Assembly (NCBI RefSeq): GCF_000011065.1
Contig: NC_004663.1
Coordinates: 5,394,001 to 5,458,000 of the forward strand
Reading direction: 5' to 3'
Origin: Bacteroides thetaiotaomicron VPI-5482
Lineage (GTDB): Bacteria > Bacteroidota > Bacteroidia > Bacteroidales > Bacteroidaceae
Length of the DNA: 64,000 nucleotides
Positions 10,488-19,271 of this stretch are shown here, one piece after another; positions within the stretch are counted from its first letter, which is position 1; every line of letters begins with the position of its first letter. The translations under genes were made by a program, and so were the position numbers. The notes under the pieces are model-generated. The model was not told where the DNA came from and did no database searches. It was given only the letters and a program-made list of their open reading frames with translations.

Positions 10488-10589
10488 TTTTCTTTCGTAG
10501 CACCTAGGTGAGACGAATGTATTACCTAGGTGCTTCAGTTATCTGACCTGGGTGCTACAATTGTCTGACCTAGGTGCTACGAAAGAAAA
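10488..10589. repeat. 22-bp tandem repeats enclosed by a perfect 22-bp inverted repeat; likely bidirectional terminator
   Basis: Between two convergent genes. The arm at 10488-10509 is the exact reverse complement of 10568-10589; each contains the palindrome ACCTAGGT plus GCTACGAAAGAAA or its complement. Inside lie tandem 22-bp units starting with ACCTAGGTGCTTC (10524-10545), ACCTGGGTGCTAC (10546-10567) and ACCTAGGTGCTAC (10568 onward). T-rich tracts flank the outer stem on each strand, which suits termination of both convergent transcripts. The tandem design goes beyond an ordinary terminator. Confidence 0.75.
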
Positions 10590-10635
10590 TAGCCGGTTAT
10601 GGTGATTAATGAATGCGTACGGTCGGCTTCTTTTT

Positions 10636-13600
10636 TTATTTATTCTTCTCTTTATATTCGGAAGGCGTGATACCTACTACCTTCTTGAAGCATTTACTGA
10701 AATACTTCGGGTCATTGAAACCGGTCATATAGGCTACCTGTGAGAAATTATATTCCCCGCTGTCTATTAGCTGTGCTGCACGTTTGATGCGTACTTCACG
10801 TATGAAGTCTACAGGAGTCAGTCCGATGATGGACTTCAGTTTCCGATAGAAGATGGTGCGGCTGAGCATCAGATGCTCTGCAAATTCGTCGATGGTCAGT
10901 TCGGCATTATCCATCTGTTCTTCTATGAACTCCATTACCTTTTGCATGAATTGCTCGTCGTAGGGAGTAATCTGCGGTTGCGATGGGGTAAGAGCTTCTG
11001 CGACAGCTATTTCTTTTCCTTCCGTCAGTTTGGCCATATAGATTTCCTGCAAGGATTTGCGTTGGCGGAGCAGTGAAGCGATACGTGTTTTCAGATATGT
11101 GGCGCTGAAAGGTTTTGTGATATAGTCATCTATACCTTGCTCCAGTCCGGCAATCCGGTCATCCAAAGAGGCTTTTGCCGATAATACAATAATGGGAATG
11201 TGGCAGATGTTATTGTTTTCTTTGATTTGCCGAATCATCTCCAGACCGTCCATAACCGGCATCATTACGTCACTGATGATAAGATCGGGGATATTATCAA
11301 CTGCGTGTTGCAATCCTTCTTTTCCGTTCGAAGCGGTGATAACAGTATAATTCTCAGATAAGATGTTTTTTAAGAAAGCTTTCAGTTCCTCATTGTCCTC
11401 AACCACCAATATAGTAAGCGTATCCGGAGCCGTATTATTCTCCATATCTTCTTTGTCTTCCGCTTCTGCTCTTTTTTCAGTCTGGAGGCTGCTGTCCGGA
11501 TGAGTAGTCGGACTTTGACTGTCATTCAGAATAAATTCCACCTGACTGTCTTGTTCGAAGACTTCTTTTTGAAGAGGCAGAGTTACTATGAAACGGCTTC
11601 CTGCTTCCGGCTCGCTCGTTACTTTGATTGTACCGTGATGCATATCGACCATTTCCTTTACCAATGACAGACCGATGCCGGAAGACGGTTGGAGCATATT
11701 CTGCTGTGCCAGCGTTTCGAAGCGCTGGAACAAAGTACGCAGTTTAGTCGGTTCAATTCCGATGCCTTCATCCACCACAGAGATTGTCACTTTATCTGTT
11801 TGTTTTGTCACTTCTATTGTAATCGCCTTCTCAGCCGGTGTATATTTGAATGCGTTGGATATCAGATTAAAGAATATCTTTTCAAACTTATCGCGGTCTA
11901 TCCATGCATATATTGATTTAAGTTCGCTTGCCAACCGGAAATTAATCTTCTTTTCTTCTGCAATCAAGCGGAAGTTGATCATTACTTTTTCAAGAAGTGG
12001 AATCAGGTCTGTCTTCTCCACCAGCACTTTCATCTTCTGATTCTGTATCTTACGGAAGTCCAGAATCTGATTCATGAGACGTAGCATACGTTCGGCATTC
12101 TTTTGTACCACAGTCAAGTGCTCACGGGCTGTGGCGGATAAGTCTTCATTTTCCAGAACTTCATTGACCGGACTGCTGATCAGAGTCAGCGGTGTCCGGA
12201 GTTCATGAGATATGTCAGTAAAGAAACGGAGCTTGATATTGGATAGTTGTTGCTCGATATCCACTTGGTGGCGCAACCGATAAATATAAAAAAGTACATA
12301 TACGATACTGCCCGTAAAGAGAACGAAGAGAATAACGTAGAGCAGCCATGCCCAGCCCGTCTCCCAGAAAGTGGGCAGTACGTTGATGGATAAAGTGCGG
12401 ATATTGTCCATCCATACTCCGTCGCTGTTGGTGGATTTGATTTGCAGTTTATATTTGCCATTCGGCAAGTTGATGTAGCTGGCAGAACGGTTCTTGTCCC
12501 CGTCGTGCCACTCTTCTTCCAGTCCTTTCAGTCGGTATGCGTAACGGATTTCTTTGGAATCGACATAATCGAGTGCCGCAAACTGGAAAGTAACATTACG
12601 CTGAGAGGGGGTGAGGCGTAATTCTTCCAGATCGTCAATGGCGATGACAGAAGATTGTCCCTGCACTTTCAAACCGGTAAAGACAATGGGAGGGACATAG
12701 GAACTTTTCTGCATCTCTTTGGAAGAAATCTCAATGAATCCCTTGTCTGTACCGAATACGATTTGATTTCGAGCGTTGATCACCGGTGCCGCTTCTGAGA
12801 AGCTAAATTCCTGGTGCAGAGAGTTAAGCCCGTAATTCTCGAAAGTCTTTCTTTGAGCGTCGAATTTAGAAATGGCATTTTCCGAAAGAATCCATAAGTT
12901 GCCTTGTTGATCTTCCTGCATGGCTTGTACCAAGTCCGAAGCCAGTCCGTCATCCGTTGTATATGTCTTGAACTCAATCTTGTTGCTGAGCAGGTTCTTG
13001 GATACGATTTGGCTGATGCCTCCCGTAAAGCTGGCTATATAGGTTCGTTTTTGCTTGTCGGTGTATGTATGCATCACATCATTTCCGCTCAGGCTGGTAC
13101 TTATTCCTGACTCGCAACAATTACGATAAAACTTGATTTCTTCCGGTCTCTCAAATTGATTGGAGAAAGTCAGTAATCCGTTGGTGGTTCCTATTAACAG
13201 CACACCGCCCGGCGCTTCGGATATGTGGCGGACTTTCGAAGCGTAGCCGGTCGGGTAATTCTTCAACTCATTATCGCTGTGTATAAATTCTGTCTTACCG
13301 TCCTTATTGTAGGTTAGCAAATTGATTCCTCCGCCATAGCAGCCTATCCAGATACGTTTATGGCTATCTTGAAAAATGGAATATACACTGTTGCCACTCA
13401 AGCTGTATGGCATATTCGGTTGATGAGTGAATTGTTGTACGGAATAGGAATCCGGCGACTTTTTCTTTAACAGATAAATGCCGTTTTCCTTTGTTCCTAT
13501 CCAGATATTGCCTTCATGGTCTTCAAGAAAGCAATATACGCTTGTAAAACTCTGTTTATCTTTGCTTATTTTTCCTTGTGGCGTCAGATAGCCTTCCAAC

Positions 13601-14988
13601 TGTCCGTCCGGTTGGTACACTCTGATCATCTGTGCCTTCGAAGAAACCCACAGCCTCTTTTCATTGTCGCATAAAAAAGCGCGGGTCTCGAATCCATTGT
13701 CAATATGCACCAGATTATAGGTATGTGGAAAGAAGGACAATTTGTAAATGCCACGTGTACTGGTCAGCCAGCAGTTACCCTGATTGTCCAGTGTGTAAAA
13801 GCGGACGAGCGGACTGAAAACAGACTTCGGATTGTTGCTGTCCTTCAGCATGGGTTTCAGTTCTTTGTTTTCACGGTCATAATAAGACAGATTCCCTTCC
13901 GGGGGGAGAACCCATAACGTGTGTTGCCGGTCTTCAAAGATCACATTCTTATTTTTCCGTTCATATCTGATCACTTCGTCGGCCGGTGTGAACAAATGCT
14001 GCATTTCCTTGGTGGATGGATTATAACGGATCACTCCTGTCGTTTGGGGGAATATCCATAGTTCCTTGTAATGGTCTTGATAAACTGACTGTACGACGTT
14101 GGAAGGTTGCGTTGATGTGCGTATATCAATCAACTGGAATTCTTTTTCTTTTATCTTATAAATAATCAGTCCGTTATCTGTAGCCAGCAAAAGTGTATTG
14201 GAGTCAAACTTCTTGACTTCGTTAATCATCGAAACATGATAAGGAATCTCTATGAATTTGAATTGTCTGGTCTTAAAGTTGTAAGAGGCCAATTTGTCCG
14301 ATTGGGAAACCAGATAAATAATTCCATCCGCTTCTTTAATATATTGGAACGGGAAATCGCTGTCTACCTGCTTCTTTCCTATGATAGAAATTCCTTTGTT
14401 GGTCAGTATCCATTCATCTCCTTCGGAATCTTCGAAAACGGTATATATCTTGTCTCCCTTCAAGTTTTGTTTGAAGGAACTGTACAGAGTGATTCCTTTC
14501 CCCTGTTTGCAAAGTTGGTCATCTATGCGGATGGCGGCACATTCGTTTTGAAAGGTGATCCATGAGATTCCTTTGGAAAGGGTATAAATATGGTCGGCAT
14601 AATTATTCGTTATCATCGTTTCTGCTACTGAACCTAAAATGTCGATGAACTTCTCTGTCTGATTGTCGAACATATACACCCGTCCGTCATAGGCTTGGCA
14701 CCAGATATCCCCATATTTCGTTTCCGCTATCTGACTGATCCGGTTGGTATTCAGAATATAGCCGTCTTTGTAAGATGTCTTATAGTTTTTGAATGTATAT
14801 CCGTCGAATTTATTCAGCCCGTTCCATGTGCCGAACCATAGAAATCCTTTTTTGTCTTGTATGATCGTCTGTACTATTCCTTGAGACATTCCGTCATTGA
14901 CGGAATAATGCTTGATCTGATAGGTAGGCTGGGCCACTAATATGCAATAGTTAAAAAGAGAAATAAGAAGGAGCCGGGCGCGTTTCAT
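10636..14988 (-). CDS. Hybrid two-component system regulator (HTCS), pectin locus
   Basis: A 1450-residue one-protein sensor and regulator. After a short signal peptide come beta-propeller (Reg_prop) repeats such as GFLWFGTWNGLNKFDG and GNIWIGTKENGIYLL over roughly residues 20-790, then a Y_Y_Y domain (YRLKGLEEEWHDGD, LPNGKYKLQIKS). One membrane helix lies near 870-900. The kinase core has ISHELRTPLTLI (phospho-acceptor His near 925) and an ATPase domain with GIGLSLVKEMVDMHHG. A receiver domain has LIISDVMMPVMDG (Asp near 1238), and an AraC-type DNA-binding domain ends the protein (FNDPKYFSKCFKKVVGITPSEY). In this family periplasmic propellers bind oligosaccharides and the cytoplasmic part activates the adjacent locus, here presumably the pectin genes. 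An upstream in-frame start at 15039 overlaps the promoter, so 14988 is used. Confidence 0.93.
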   Translation of the reverse strand: MKRARLLLISLFNYCILVAQPTYQIKHYSVNDGMSQGIVQTIIQDKKGFLWFGTWNGLNKFDGYTFKNYKTSYKDGYILNTNRISQIAETKYGDIWCQAYDGRVYMFDNQTEKFIDILGSVAETMITNNYADHIYTLSKGISWITFQNECAAIRIDDQLCKQGKGITLYSSFKQNLKGDKIYTVFEDSEGDEWILTNKGISIIGKKQVDSDFPFQYIKEADGIIYLVSQSDKLASYNFKTRQFKFIEIPYHVSMINEVKKFDSNTLLLATDNGLIIYKIKEKEFQLIDIRTSTQPSNVVQSVYQDHYKELWIFPQTTGVIRYNPSTKEMQHLFTPADEVIRYERKNKNVIFEDRQHTLWVLPPEGNLSYYDRENKELKPMLKDSNNPKSVFSPLVRFYTLDNQGNCWLTSTRGIYKLSFFPHTYNLVHIDNGFETRAFLCDNEKRLWVSSKAQMIRVYQPDGQLEGYLTPQGKISKDKQSFTSVYCFLEDHEGNIWIGTKENGIYLLKKKSPDSYSVQQFTHQPNMPYSLSGNSVYSIFQDSHKRIWIGCYGGGINLLTYNKDGKTEFIHSDNELKNYPTGYASKVRHISEAPGGVLLIGTTNGLLTFSNQFERPEEIKFYRNCCESGISTSLSGNDVMHTYTDKQKRTYIASFTGGISQIVSKNLLSNKIEFKTYTTDDGLASDLVQAMQEDQQGNLWILSENAISKFDAQRKTFENYGLNSLHQEFSFSEAAPVINARNQIVFGTDKGFIEISSKEMQKSSYVPPIVFTGLKVQGQSSVIAIDDLEELRLTPSQRNVTFQFAALDYVDSKEIRYAYRLKGLEEEWHDGDKNRSASYINLPNGKYKLQIKSTNSDGVWMDNIRTLSINVLPTFWETGWAWLLYVILFVLFTGSIVYVLFYIYRLRHQVDIEQQLSNIKLRFFTDISHELRTPLTLISSPVNEVLENEDLSATAREHLTVVQKNAERMLRLMNQILDFRKIQNQKMKVLVEKTDLIPLLEKVMINFRLIAEEKKINFRLASELKSIYAWIDRDKFEKIFFNLISNAFKYTPAEKAITIEVTKQTDKVTISVVDEGIGIEPTKLRTLFQRFETLAQQNMLQPSSGIGLSLVKEMVDMHHGTIKVTSEPEAGSRFIVTLPLQKEVFEQDSQVEFILNDSQSPTTHPDSSLQTEKRAEAEDKEDMENNTAPDTLTILVVEDNEELKAFLKNILSENYTVITASNGKEGLQHAVDNIPDLIISDVMMPVMDGLEMIRQIKENNNICHIPIIVLSAKASLDDRIAGLEQGIDDYITKPFSATYLKTRIASLLRQRKSLQEIYMAKLTEGKEIAVAEALTPSQPQITPYDEQFMQKVMEFIEEQMDNAELTIDEFAEHLMLSRTIFYRKLKSIIGLTPVDFIREVRIKRAAQLIDSGEYNFSQVAYMTGFNDPKYFSKCFKKVVGITPSEYKEKNK

Positions 14989-15011
14989 AATATCGGTGTT
15001 TTTTGTTAGAA

Positions 15012-15040
15012 CAAAAATAAATAAAAGGATGGAAAACAAG
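15012..15040 (-). promoter_or_regulatory. Bacteroides-type promoter for the pectin HTCS gene
   Basis: On the minus strand TATTTTTG (15012-15019) matches the TAnnTTTG -7 element, and CTTG at 15037-15040 lies 17 bases upstream as a weak -33. Transcription would start about 18 bases before the ATG at 14988, which supports that start. Confidence 0.55.
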
Positions 15041-15129
15041 AAGCCCGGACGCTACATTGAACGGATAATACGAAAGTTTGCCTATTTTTTCCTCCCTTTC
15101 GCTGTCTTGTCTGCCTGCTTATGCTAAAA

Positions 15130-15167
15130 ATCCTCTTTATATTCTGTTTTTAGAACATAAAGAGGAT
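15130..15167. terminator. Near-perfect palindrome, terminator-like on the minus strand
   Basis: ATCCTCTTTAT (15130-15140) pairs with ATAAAGAGGAT (15157-15167), and TTCT/AGAA continue the stem inside. On the minus strand the stem is followed by TTTTT; on the plus strand it is not. No minus-strand gene ends just upstream. The rest of the 14989-15432 gap holds only the two promoters noted. Confidence 0.5.
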
Positions 15168-15394
15168 AGTTTATTGACGAGAGTCGCATGGGGTATGGTG
15201 AGATGAAATCATAATTGGGGAATAATTGCACAAGACTTTCACAAGTATCCTCCCGTCAATGCTTAAAATCACACAAAACTAACTAAATAGTTTCTGCTTT
15301 CGCAATAAATATTAATTTATCTTATGCACTTTATGTTTTTTTTAATATATTGAAGATATTTTGGGGCATCTTTCCGTAACTCGCTGTTTTTTCT

Positions 15395-15402
15395 TATGTT
15401 TG
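15395..15402 (+). promoter_or_regulatory. -7 element for the radical SAM gene
   Basis: TATGTTTG fits TAnnTTTG and lies 30 bp before the ATG at 15433. No convincing -33 element was seen at the usual distance. Confidence 0.4.
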
Positions 15403-15432
15403 CCACACAAATAACAAATGAATTAAATAGAT

Positions 15433-16407
15433 ATGTCTTATCAAATACAATATAATGATTTCCCAACCTTTCTGCGAAAACATTTTCCTTACAAAGTGCA
15501 GAAAATATCATTAAATGCCGGTTTTACTTGTCCTAATCGGGATGGGACGAAGGGATGGGGCGGTTGTACGTATTGCAATAACCAGACTTTCAACCCGGAC
15601 TATTGCCGGACGGAAAAGTCGATTGCTACCCAACTGGAGGAGGGGAAATGTTTCTTTGCCCATAAATATCCGGAGATGAAATATCTGGCGTATTTCCAGG
15701 CATATACCAATACTTATGCAGAACTGGAAGGACTGAAACGTAAATATGAAGAGGCGTTGCAGGTAGACGGGGTAGTAGGATTGGTGATCGGTACGCGTCC
15801 GGATTGTATGCCGGAAGAACTGCTTCAGTATCTGGAAGAACTGAACCGCCATACATTCCTGATGGTGGAATATGGCATTGAGAGTGCCAGTGATGAGACA
15901 TTGCGGCGTATCAATCGCGGACATACGTATGCGGATACGGTAGAGGCTGTTCAGCGTACCGCCGCCTGTGGCATACTGACGGGCGGGCACGTCATCCTCG
16001 GTCTTCCGGGAGAGACACATGATACAATGGTAGAGCAGGCAGGAATCCTTTCCGCGCTTCCTTTGTCCACACTCAAAATTCATCAGTTACAGTTGATTCG
16101 TGGTACTCGCATGGCGCATGAATACGAAGAGAATCCGGAAGGTTTTCATCTGTTTACGGAAGTGGACGAATATATTGACCTGGTGATTGACTATGTAGAG
16201 CATCTCCGCCCGGATCTGGTATTGGAACGTTTTGTTTCGCAGTCTCCCAAAGAATTGCTGATTGCTCCGGACTGGGGACTGAAGAATTATGAATTTGTAA
16301 CTCGTTTGCAAAAAAGAATGAAAGAAAGGGGAGCTTATCAAGGTAAGAAGTACAGGGATTCAGAAAAAAGAGTTATTTTTGCGGAAGATAACTTCACCAC
16401 AGAATAA
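15433..16407 (+). CDS. Radical SAM protein, TIGR01212/YhcC-like family
   Basis: A 324-residue cytoplasmic radical SAM protein. The cluster-binding cysteines lie in FTCPNRDGTKGWGGCTYC, a wide C-x11-C-x2-C arrangement seen in the TIGR01212 (YhcC/YtqA) family rather than the usual CxxxCxxC. Downstream are the core segments YFQAYTNTYA, GLVIGTRPDCMPEE, EYGIESASDETLRRINRGH and GGHVILGLPGE, which form the radical SAM barrel that binds S-adenosylmethionine. I do not know the substrate. The start codon follows an AT-rich leader 30 bp after a TAnnTTTG element. A flavodiiron gene follows after 55 bp on the same strand. Confidence 0.85.
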   Translation: MSYQIQYNDFPTFLRKHFPYKVQKISLNAGFTCPNRDGTKGWGGCTYCNNQTFNPDYCRTEKSIATQLEEGKCFFAHKYPEMKYLAYFQAYTNTYAELEGLKRKYEEALQVDGVVGLVIGTRPDCMPEELLQYLEELNRHTFLMVEYGIESASDETLRRINRGHTYADTVEAVQRTAACGILTGGHVILGLPGETHDTMVEQAGILSALPLSTLKIHQLQLIRGTRMAHEYEENPEGFHLFTEVDEYIDLVIDYVEHLRPDLVLERFVSQSPKELLIAPDWGLKNYEFVTRLQKRMKERGAYQGKKYRDSEKRVIFAEDNFTTE

Positions 16408-16462
16408 ATCTCTGTCCTCAGAGGATCATAGCTGGTGAGCAGAAATTAATTAAAGTTGAAGA

Positions 16463-17659
16463 ATGGAACAGAAAACAAGAATTAAAGGAAATGTCCACTA
16501 TGTGGGAGTAAATGACCGTAATAAACACCGTTTTGAGGCGTTATGGCCGTTGCCCTATGGAGTTTCGTATAACTCTTATTTGATTGATGATGAAATGGTG
16601 GCGTTGGTGGATACTGTAGATATCTGTTATTTTGAAGTCTACTTGCGCAAGATCAAGCAAGTAATCGGCGAACGTCCTATTAACTATTTGATTATAAATC
16701 ACATGGAGCCGGATCATTCGGGCTCCATCCGATTGATTAAACAACACTATCCGGATATTATTATTGTCGGCAATAAGCAAACCTTCGGCATGATTGAAGG
16801 ATTCTACGGTGTTACCGGCGAGCAATATCTGGTGAAAGACGGAGACTTCCTTGCATTAGGCAAGCATATGCTTCGTTTCTATATGACTCCGATGGTGCAC
16901 TGGCCCGAAACGATGATGACATTTGATGAAACGGACGGAATCCTTTTCTCAGGTGACGGATTCGGATGCTTTGGCACTGTAGACGGAGGATTTCTGGATA
17001 CCCGTATCAATGTAGATAAGTACTGGGGTGAAATGGTGCGTTACTACTCCAATATCGTTGGCAAATACGGTAGTCCGGTACAGAAAGCCCTGCAAAAATT
17101 GGGAGGACTGCCTATCACTACCATTTGCTCTACACACGGACCGGTATGGACAGAGAATATTTCCAGGGTGATCGGTATCTACGACCGTCTGAGCCGTTAT
17201 GATGCGGACGAAGGTGTGGTTATCGTATATGGCAGTATGTATGGAAATACGGAACAGATGGCGGAAGCTATTGCTGCGGAACTCTCAGCACAGGGAATCA
17301 GGAATATTGTGATGCACAATGTGACGAAGAGTCATCCTTCTTATATCCTTGCAGATATTTTCCGTTATAAAGGATTGATTGTCGGTTCTCCGACATACAG
17401 TAATCAGATATTCCCGGAAGTGGAATCGTTATTGTCTAAGATTCTGGTTCGCGAACTCAAAGGACGTTATTTGGGATACTTCGGTTCCTTCACCTGGGCA
17501 GGAGCTGCTGTGAAGCGTATGGCTGAATTTGCGGAAAAGAGTAAGTTCGAACTGGTAGGCGATCCGGTAGAGATGAAACAGGCGATGCAGGATATTACTT
17601 ATACCCAGTGTGAGAACCTGGCACGTGCGATGGCGGACCGCTTGAAAAAAGACCGCTAA
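16463..17659 (+). CDS. Flavodiiron protein (FprA-type A-type flavoprotein)
   Basis: A 398-residue soluble protein that reduces oxygen and/or nitric oxide in anaerobes. The N-terminal metallo-beta-lactamase-like half carries the diiron ligands: HMEPDHSG (the H-x-E-x-D-H motif, near residues 80-86), HWPETM, GDGFGCFG and STHGPVW. The C-terminal half is a flavodoxin domain with an FMN phosphate loop (VYGSMYGNTEQMAE) and GSPTYSNQIFPE. There is no rubredoxin extension, so electrons must come from a separate partner. The length is normal for the minimal class. Its role here is probably oxidative or nitrosative stress protection; it has no evident link to the polysaccharide loci. Confidence 0.93.
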   Translation: MEQKTRIKGNVHYVGVNDRNKHRFEALWPLPYGVSYNSYLIDDEMVALVDTVDICYFEVYLRKIKQVIGERPINYLIINHMEPDHSGSIRLIKQHYPDIIIVGNKQTFGMIEGFYGVTGEQYLVKDGDFLALGKHMLRFYMTPMVHWPETMMTFDETDGILFSGDGFGCFGTVDGGFLDTRINVDKYWGEMVRYYSNIVGKYGSPVQKALQKLGGLPITTICSTHGPVWTENISRVIGIYDRLSRYDADEGVVIVYGSMYGNTEQMAEAIAAELSAQGIRNIVMHNVTKSHPSYILADIFRYKGLIVGSPTYSNQIFPEVESLLSKILVRELKGRYLGYFGSFTWAGAAVKRMAEFAEKSKFELVGDPVEMKQAMQDITYTQCENLARAMADRLKKDR

Positions 17660-17704
17660 ATAAAGAATGAACAATTATTTACTAACCTATAAAACAATCG
17701 ACTT

Positions 17705-18517
17705 ATGAGACTTATTATTCAGCCGGACTATCAGTCCGTATCTCAGTGGGCTGCACATTACGTTGCCGCAAAAATAAAAGCTGCCAACCCAACTCCGGAA
17801 AAACCTTTTGTATTGGGCTGTCCTACGGGATCTTCACCTCTGGGTATGTATAAAGCTTTGATCGATTTAAATAAGAAAGGAATCGTTTCTTTCCAGAACG
17901 TCGTAACATTTAATATGGATGAATATGTAGGCTTGCCGAAAGAACATCCGGAAAGCTATTACTCTTTTATGTGGAATAACTTCTTCAGCCATATCGATAT
18001 CAAAAAGGAAAATACGAATATCCTGAACGGTAATGCTCCCGACCTGGATGCAGAATGTGCACGCTACGAGGAAAAGATTAAGTCTTATGGTGGCATCGAC
18101 CTTTTCATGGGTGGCATTGGTCCAGACGGACACATCGCATTCAACGAACCGGGTTCTTCACTGACTTCCCGTACCCGTCAGAAAACGCTGACTACGGATA
18201 CAATCATTGCGAACTCCCGTTTCTTTGACAACGATATTAACAAAGTTCCGAAGACAGCTCTGACTGTTGGTGTAGGCACTGTGCTTTCTGCTAAAGAAGT
18301 GATGATTATCGTAAATGGTCACAATAAGGCCCGCGCATTATATCATGCAGTAGAAGGTTCTATCACTCAGATGTGGACTATCAGTGCTTTGCAGATGCAC
18401 GAAAAGGGTATTATCGTTTGTGACGATGCTGCTACGGAAGAGTTGAAAGTAGGTACTTACCGTTACTTCAAGGATATCGAAGCAGGTCATCTGGATCCGG
18501 AATCATTGATTAAGTAA
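17705..18517 (+). CDS. nagB: Glucosamine-6-phosphate deaminase
   Basis: A 270-residue cytoplasmic enzyme that converts glucosamine-6-phosphate to fructose-6-phosphate and ammonia, the step that sends amino sugars into glycolysis. Family motifs are clear: GCPTGSSPLGMYKALI (phosphate loop), FNMDEYVGLPKEHPESY (catalytic Asp), GGIGPDGHIAFNEPGSS (active-site His and Glu) and SRTRQKTLTTDTI. The length equals typical NagB (about 266-270). The gene lies 45 bp after the flavodiiron gene. It is followed by an inverted-repeat terminator shared with the convergent Sua5/TsaC-type gene. Confidence 0.97.
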   Translation: MRLIIQPDYQSVSQWAAHYVAAKIKAANPTPEKPFVLGCPTGSSPLGMYKALIDLNKKGIVSFQNVVTFNMDEYVGLPKEHPESYYSFMWNNFFSHIDIKKENTNILNGNAPDLDAECARYEEKIKSYGGIDLFMGGIGPDGHIAFNEPGSSLTSRTRQKTLTTDTIIANSRFFDNDINKVPKTALTVGVGTVLSAKEVMIIVNGHNKARALYHAVEGSITQMWTISALQMHEKGIIVCDDAATEELKVGTYRYFKDIEAGHLDPESLIK

Positions 18518-18525
18518 GAAATATT

Positions 18526-18605
18526 CAGGCACGGATTTCACGGATTAACACGTTTTTTAGATATGTAATCTTTTAAAACCGTGAAATCCGTGTAGTCCGT
18601 GCCTG
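18526..18605. terminator. Bidirectional inverted-repeat terminator with CACGGATT repeats
   Basis: CAGGCACGGA (18526-18535) pairs exactly with TCCGTGCCTG (18596-18605), and the imperfect stem continues with alternating CACGGATT-type words and their complements (CCGTGAAATCCGTG). T and A tracts occur at the loop. It sits between the convergent nagB and Sua5/TsaC-type genes. CACGGATTTCACGGAT is a low-complexity word that recurs in intergenic hairpins of many bacteria. Confidence 0.75.
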
Positions 18606-18639
18606 ATTTATATATTCTCTAAGTTAATAGTCTTCGGGA

Positions 18640-19254
18640 TTAAATCCCTTCCAGCCAGCCTTTTCCCTGACGGACAATTTCCGGTTCATCTTCTGTGCAC
18701 TTCACTACTGTAGAAGGTTCTATGCCTCCTATTCCTCCGTCGATCACCAGATCCACGATATCGCCGAACTTTTCGTCAATCAGTTCGGGATCGGTCATAT
18801 ATTCCAGATCTTCATGCTCATCATATGGCAGTGTGGTGGTCATAATAGGAGCATCCAGTAAGCGGGCGATTTCACGAATGATGTTGTTGTCCGGCATACG
18901 GATACCCACCTCTTTTCGGTTGCGGAAGATTTTGGGCAGCCGGTTGGTGCCATTCAGGATAAACGTGAACGGACCGGGGAGATTATGCTTCATGAGCTTG
19001 AACTCATTATTACCCACTTTGGCATACTCGCTGATACTGCTTAGATCGTAGCAGATGATAGACAGGTTGTTTTTGCGCGGATCAATATCTTTGATCCGGC
19101 AAATCCGTTCAATAGCACGTTCTTTCAGCCCGTGGCATCCGATGGCGTACATCGTATCCGTAGGATAGATGATCAGTCCGCCGTCGTTCAGGATGTCGGT
19201 TACCCGTTGCAAGTCCTGCGGGTTATTGTTTTTATCGTACAGTTTCAGAAGCAT
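18640..19254 (-). CDS. Sua5/YciO/YrdC-family protein, putative threonylcarbamoyl-AMP synthase
   Basis: A 204-residue cytoplasmic protein of the Sua5/YrdC/YciO fold. TsaC/Sua5 members make threonylcarbamoyl-AMP for the t6A modification of tRNA. Visible signatures are GGLIIYPTDTMYAIGC, the basic RICRIKDIDPRKNNLSIIC segment that lines the nucleotide site, LPGPFTFILNG, and EVGIRMPDN. It lacks the extra C-terminal Sua5 domain. It resembles the YciO branch somewhat more than TsaC, and YciO activity in t6A synthesis is weak or uncertain, so I leave the symbol blank. The start lies 17 bp after the AsmA-like stop on the same strand, suggesting co-transcription. Confidence 0.85.
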   Translation of the reverse strand: MLLKLYDKNNNPQDLQRVTDILNDGGLIIYPTDTMYAIGCHGLKERAIERICRIKDIDPRKNNLSIICYDLSSISEYAKVGNNEFKLMKHNLPGPFTFILNGTNRLPKIFRNRKEVGIRMPDNNIIREIARLLDAPIMTTTLPYDEHEDLEYMTDPELIDEKFGDIVDLVIDGGIGGIEPSTVVKCTEDEPEIVRQGKGWLEGI

Positions 19255-19271
19255 ACTCTCTTCTCCTTTTC

